A stretch of DNA of 64,000 bases from Phytoseiulus persimilis. Lineage: Eukaryota > Arthropoda > Arachnida > Mesostigmata > Phytoseiidae. The DNA is taken from NCBI GenBank assembly GCA_037576195.1, contig JAQZDE010000007.1, forward strand, positions 1 through 64,000, read 5' to 3'. Below the pieces are notes generated by a model that had not been told where the DNA came from, made no database searches, and was given only the letters and a program-made list of their open reading frames with translations. A program made the translations under genes and the position numbers. Shown one piece after another: positions 60,601-64,000 of the stretch; the stretch's first letter is position 1, and every line of letters starts with the position of its first letter.

Positions 60601-63600
60601 GACGAGAACAAGAAATGAGTTTGTTGCCGCAATGAAAAGCTGTGAAAACTCCGTTCTTGCTCTGCCCGGGTACTTGATCCTGCGATTGGAACACCTACTT
60701 CCTCAGATCGAAGGCTGAGAACATAATTCATGAGAGGAAACCCAGTGATTAACTCTCCGAGGGAGCTCATGATGCCTTTCATTCGCACTCAAACGTAGTT
60801 GCGAGGAAGTGATACACGTGTTCCGTAACCATCGTTGACCTCCGCGCTCTTCTGATGGAATTTCCACCTCTCCTTCAGGGCTCCCCGCCACGTGTGCCAT
60901 CGCCCATTATTGCATGCGAGGGGACGACACGCTGGAATCCCGCGTTCCCTTCCTGAACGTGGATTCTTGCAACGCTGCTGACTATACGAAGGAATCTCTG
61001 GGTAGGACATTCCGTTCGCCATGAAGGAGAGATTCGGTTTCCTGGATGACGATTCAATGGAGCTGGCTGAGACTTTGCGCGTAACGCTGTCTCCTGCCGG
61101 GGACCTCCAGAAAGCTCAGTAACGGTATTGTTATTGCCGTTCGTTCCGTACAACGAGGTTGAGGCAATGCTGTTCCCAGAGCCCACATTGTGAGCCTGAC
61201 ACACGGATTGAGCCTTCAGCCTGCATGATAGCTATCGATGCGATTAGAATAGCCGGAGTCCGATGACCATACGGAAGGTGAAACGATGTGTTCAAATCTT
61301 CGACAAAAGTTGGCAGGCTCAGTTCTGAATCGATGAGTCGGAAACGGATAATTGATGCAAAATTGTCCGCACTCGACCTCCGACGTCTCGCGTTGGGCGG
61401 AATGAATTGGCTGTAGGAATGACGGACGCTGTGCGTTGTCGTTTCCATTCCAGAGTCCCGAATTTCTCAAAATTCTCTCGATACTGATTCTAGGTAACAC
61501 AGCCACGGAGCGCTATCGATTCCTGTGGATAGCGATCGGAATCCCCGTGGAGAAACGGCCAAACTCAATACCGGCCAGACGGAGTTGTGACGTTTCGAAT
61601 CTGGAAGCTCGAAATCTCTAACACGTCACACAGGAAAGCAGAAAATCGAGACGCAAAACAGGGAAGATGGATCGCGGAACCGAGCTCGAACCGGATGTTG
61701 ATGCTTAACTGAGAGAGAACTGGGACTCGTCGACGTTGATAGTATTAGGAGAACACTAAGATTCTGATCCGTGCAGCTCAAGAATTTCCCCGTCCGATGC
61801 TCGGGTCACGTACACGAATGACAGTCATGAATTCGCTACACTCCGCTACAAAACCGTCTTCTACTGATCGAGATGTTTAGTGGAAAACCGCGTTGCATCC
61901 GTCGATCTGATCCGTCGAGACCCGTTTCTTGTTCGGTGAGAGAATATAAGGAGACGAAGACTTCAATATTTCAATATTCACAACGGAGTGCGGGACATCG
62001 TGGCCTACGATTTTCTGCTTGAATCCTTAAGGCGGAAACGTGACGTTTTGGAACTGGGCTCTCCAATTGCTCTATGACTGGTCAGAGATACAGTGCGGGA
62101 AATCAGCACATATTGCAAGCGTTTCTCTTGAGGGAAAGGCGGCAAGGGTTCTTGGTCAAAGTCTGCTTCGCAAGGAGTGCCTGATAACTGTCGGCAAAAT
62201 GAACAAATTAGATGCTGTCGTCTCTTGTGCGCCCGTCATAAACCGAATGCGATAAGCTTTGCTTGAAACATTATAGCAAGCAGAAACTCTGTGAGGATTA
62301 ATTTCATGGGGTGTATCAGATGTCGATACCGTTCGCTTATCTTCTGACACTCTTTGATCCGATGAACTCATCCGATCCACATTCTGAGAAACCGGAAAGT
62401 CATTCGATTTCCACCAAGAATGGAATCCCGGCCGTTCGCTCTCATTAAGATGCGAACGCTCTGTATTGGATTGCAGCCAACAAAGCTGCCGTTTCTCCAG
62501 GGAGATGGAGTTCTTGGCGTACGTGTGATTTCGGGGACATCCAAGGGTGTTATAAAGGAATTTATGACATCTGTTGTAGATTCGGGGCATTTTCGAGAAG
62601 CACCCAGTGCTTTTCATGAGAGATCTCTTTTTCCTTTACAATATGTGCTGCTCCCCATTTATAACAGGACGAAAAACCGACTCGCTATGCTTCTGGTACT
62701 GTCCACCGAGGACGTATCTAGAAGTTGGTCACGGGTGGAAATTTCCCGCAGATTCCAGAGTTGAGTGAATCCGTGAAAGCTGACACCTGGAATGGAATGC
62801 GGTCGGCGTCTTGACGCGCAAGTTTGCGGTTCCGCCACCAATGAACATGGAATAAATCATGATCATCCTCCATGCGGACGGCGAGCCTCGATCCTCCAGC
62901 GTTCTCCCCCGATTCGCCCTCGTTTCGTTTCGATTTCTCTTTCACATCCAGGAGAGACCTCGCAATGCATCCAGTAACAATTGAGAGATGTATCGGCTCC
63001 GAGCGATGGTTTCATGTCGGGCATTCGACTCGAACCAAAGTTGATTGTCCGTGCTGACTTCGGCTGAGTCTTCAGGAAAGTACAGCTGGTAATGAACGAA
63101 GAGAATATTTGTTGGATAATCGCTGTATCTGGACAGAGTATTCGAACATGAGCGTTATTTTCACAAAAATCATTCAAAAACAAGGAAATCTACCACGAGA
63201 ACTTCTGGCGATCCGTCTCGCGCTCGGGCTGCAATCATCGAGATTCGTCGGAAAATCTTTGTCAACGACGTCACTGGCCGACAGCCATCCATTTATCCTC
63301 TATCAGAGAAACCGAGATTGTTTCGAAGATCGCCTTAACGACGAGTCAATGTAGGGGAAGGCCGATCCTCCACACCTCTGCGTTTGGAGACGCAGTGCCA
63401 TGCTCATTAAGGATTGAGAGATTATCATTCCGATGCTGCTCAACCTTGTAGCCGACCGCGTAGCCAGGATGGTAGGGTGGGGGTCGCAACCCATTTTGAC
63501 ACCACGCTGGTGCATTCTGAAACATTATCTGAGATGTGAGAGCGGGACTCGGCCGATGATCGAGTGAAAATCAAATTTCATACGATGTCCGGAGATTTGG

Positions 63601-64000
63601 AGGTGTCCCTGAAACCCCGCTGAACAATCTCGATCACGCGGAGCAGCATCTTAGAGGCGTCCCGAAACGCAATGACAAGACATTGGAGAAATTGTATCCA
63701 GACGCAACACTCCAAACAAGCTCTTGACCCTCGATAACGGCCACAACGATGAACTATCCAAAAAGCTTTCTCATCTCGGAGGGCCGACGTCATCATCATC
63801 ATCGCTATGACGAAATGTTCGAGTTGAACCACTCCAGAACATTGCGAAGAATTCGGAGAACAATGACTTGAAAATGTGTGTTGACCACTCTGATGCGCAA
63901 TGACAGGCGAAAACACCGCACATGGCCTAGTTCTTGGGAGCACTTTTCGTATTCTCGTTATGCTGCTGCGTGACTGATGGATACGCGCAACCTGGTTGGC
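57601..64000. other. Right end of window, no recognised gene
   Basis: Apart from the inverted repeat at 58.5-58.8 kb I recognise no gene here. Weakly protein-like frames include a plus-strand 59-codon frame at 60541-60720 (TGLLGTTRTRNEFVAAMKSC), a minus-strand frame at 59305-59063 (FFARISFGTVKIFGISSIIE), and a minus-strand frame at 62945-62718 (HDLFHVHWWRNRKLARQDAD). None has a motif or splice-supported partner. The stretch may contain rapidly evolving or spliced genes that I cannot resolve by eye. Confidence 0.3.
58515..58796. repeat. 101-bp near-perfect inverted repeat with an 80-bp spacer
   Basis: Arm 58515-58615 and arm 58696-58796 are reverse complements over 101 bases with a single mismatch (AACAGAACC against AACAAAACC). 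The spacer is 58616-58695. Transcribed, it would fold into a hairpin with a stem of about 100 base pairs. The outer arm end contains a GAGAGAGAG run. No transposase frame or flanking target duplication is evident. Confidence 0.9.

Noticed and set aside
1..64000. CRISPR arrays, bacterial operons or phage-like modules
   Set aside because: The window is clearly eukaryotic with spliced genes; no regularly spaced repeats, operons or bacterial gene clusters are visible.

Overview
Eukaryotic nuclear DNA with compact, intron-rich protein genes on both strands. Gene content, very short GT-AG introns and near-balanced base composition point to an arthropod. I infer an acariform or parasitiform mite, with a phytoseiid such as Galendromus as best guess; this is not proven from the sequence. 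Gene models were built by hand by joining open frames at GT/AG sites. Each join was tested for reading phase and for continuity with the known protein family. Layout, left to right: ALG2 (+, 5' end cut off by the window edge) converges on GDPD1 (-). GDPD1 diverges from PDHB (+). Then come a short single-exon BTB gene (+), a 2.6 kb gene-poor stretch with a decayed DNA transposon, a secreted pancreatic-type lipase (+), POLR2H (-), a hAT-like element with terminal inverted repeats, an SLC17 transporter (+) and RIDA (-). The 22-28 kb stretch holds only a possible membrane-protein gene (-). From 27.96 to 42.1 kb lies one long p190 RhoGAP gene (+, about 20 exons). Its 2.8 kb intron contains the whole ICA1/ICA69 gene on the opposite strand. 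Then follow peroxisomal acyl-CoA oxidase (-), intronless ELP3 (-), OPA3 (+) and a p53-family gene (-). From 55.6 kb to the end I recognise no family, but there are coding-like frames on the minus strand near 56-57.6 kb and a striking 101-bp near-perfect inverted repeat at 58.5-58.8 kb. Most genes are housekeeping: N-glycosylation, lipid turnover, the pyruvate dehydrogenase complex, RNA polymerase, imine detoxification, tRNA modification, peroxisomal beta-oxidation and mitochondrial maintenance. They do not form a pathway cluster. The most notable structures are the nested ICA1 gene, the p53 homologue (zinc ligands kept, several DNA-contact arginines apparently not) with an unexplained coding-like frame in its first intron, the transposon pair, the long hairpin, and long antisense frames inside introns of ALG2 and p190 RhoGAP.
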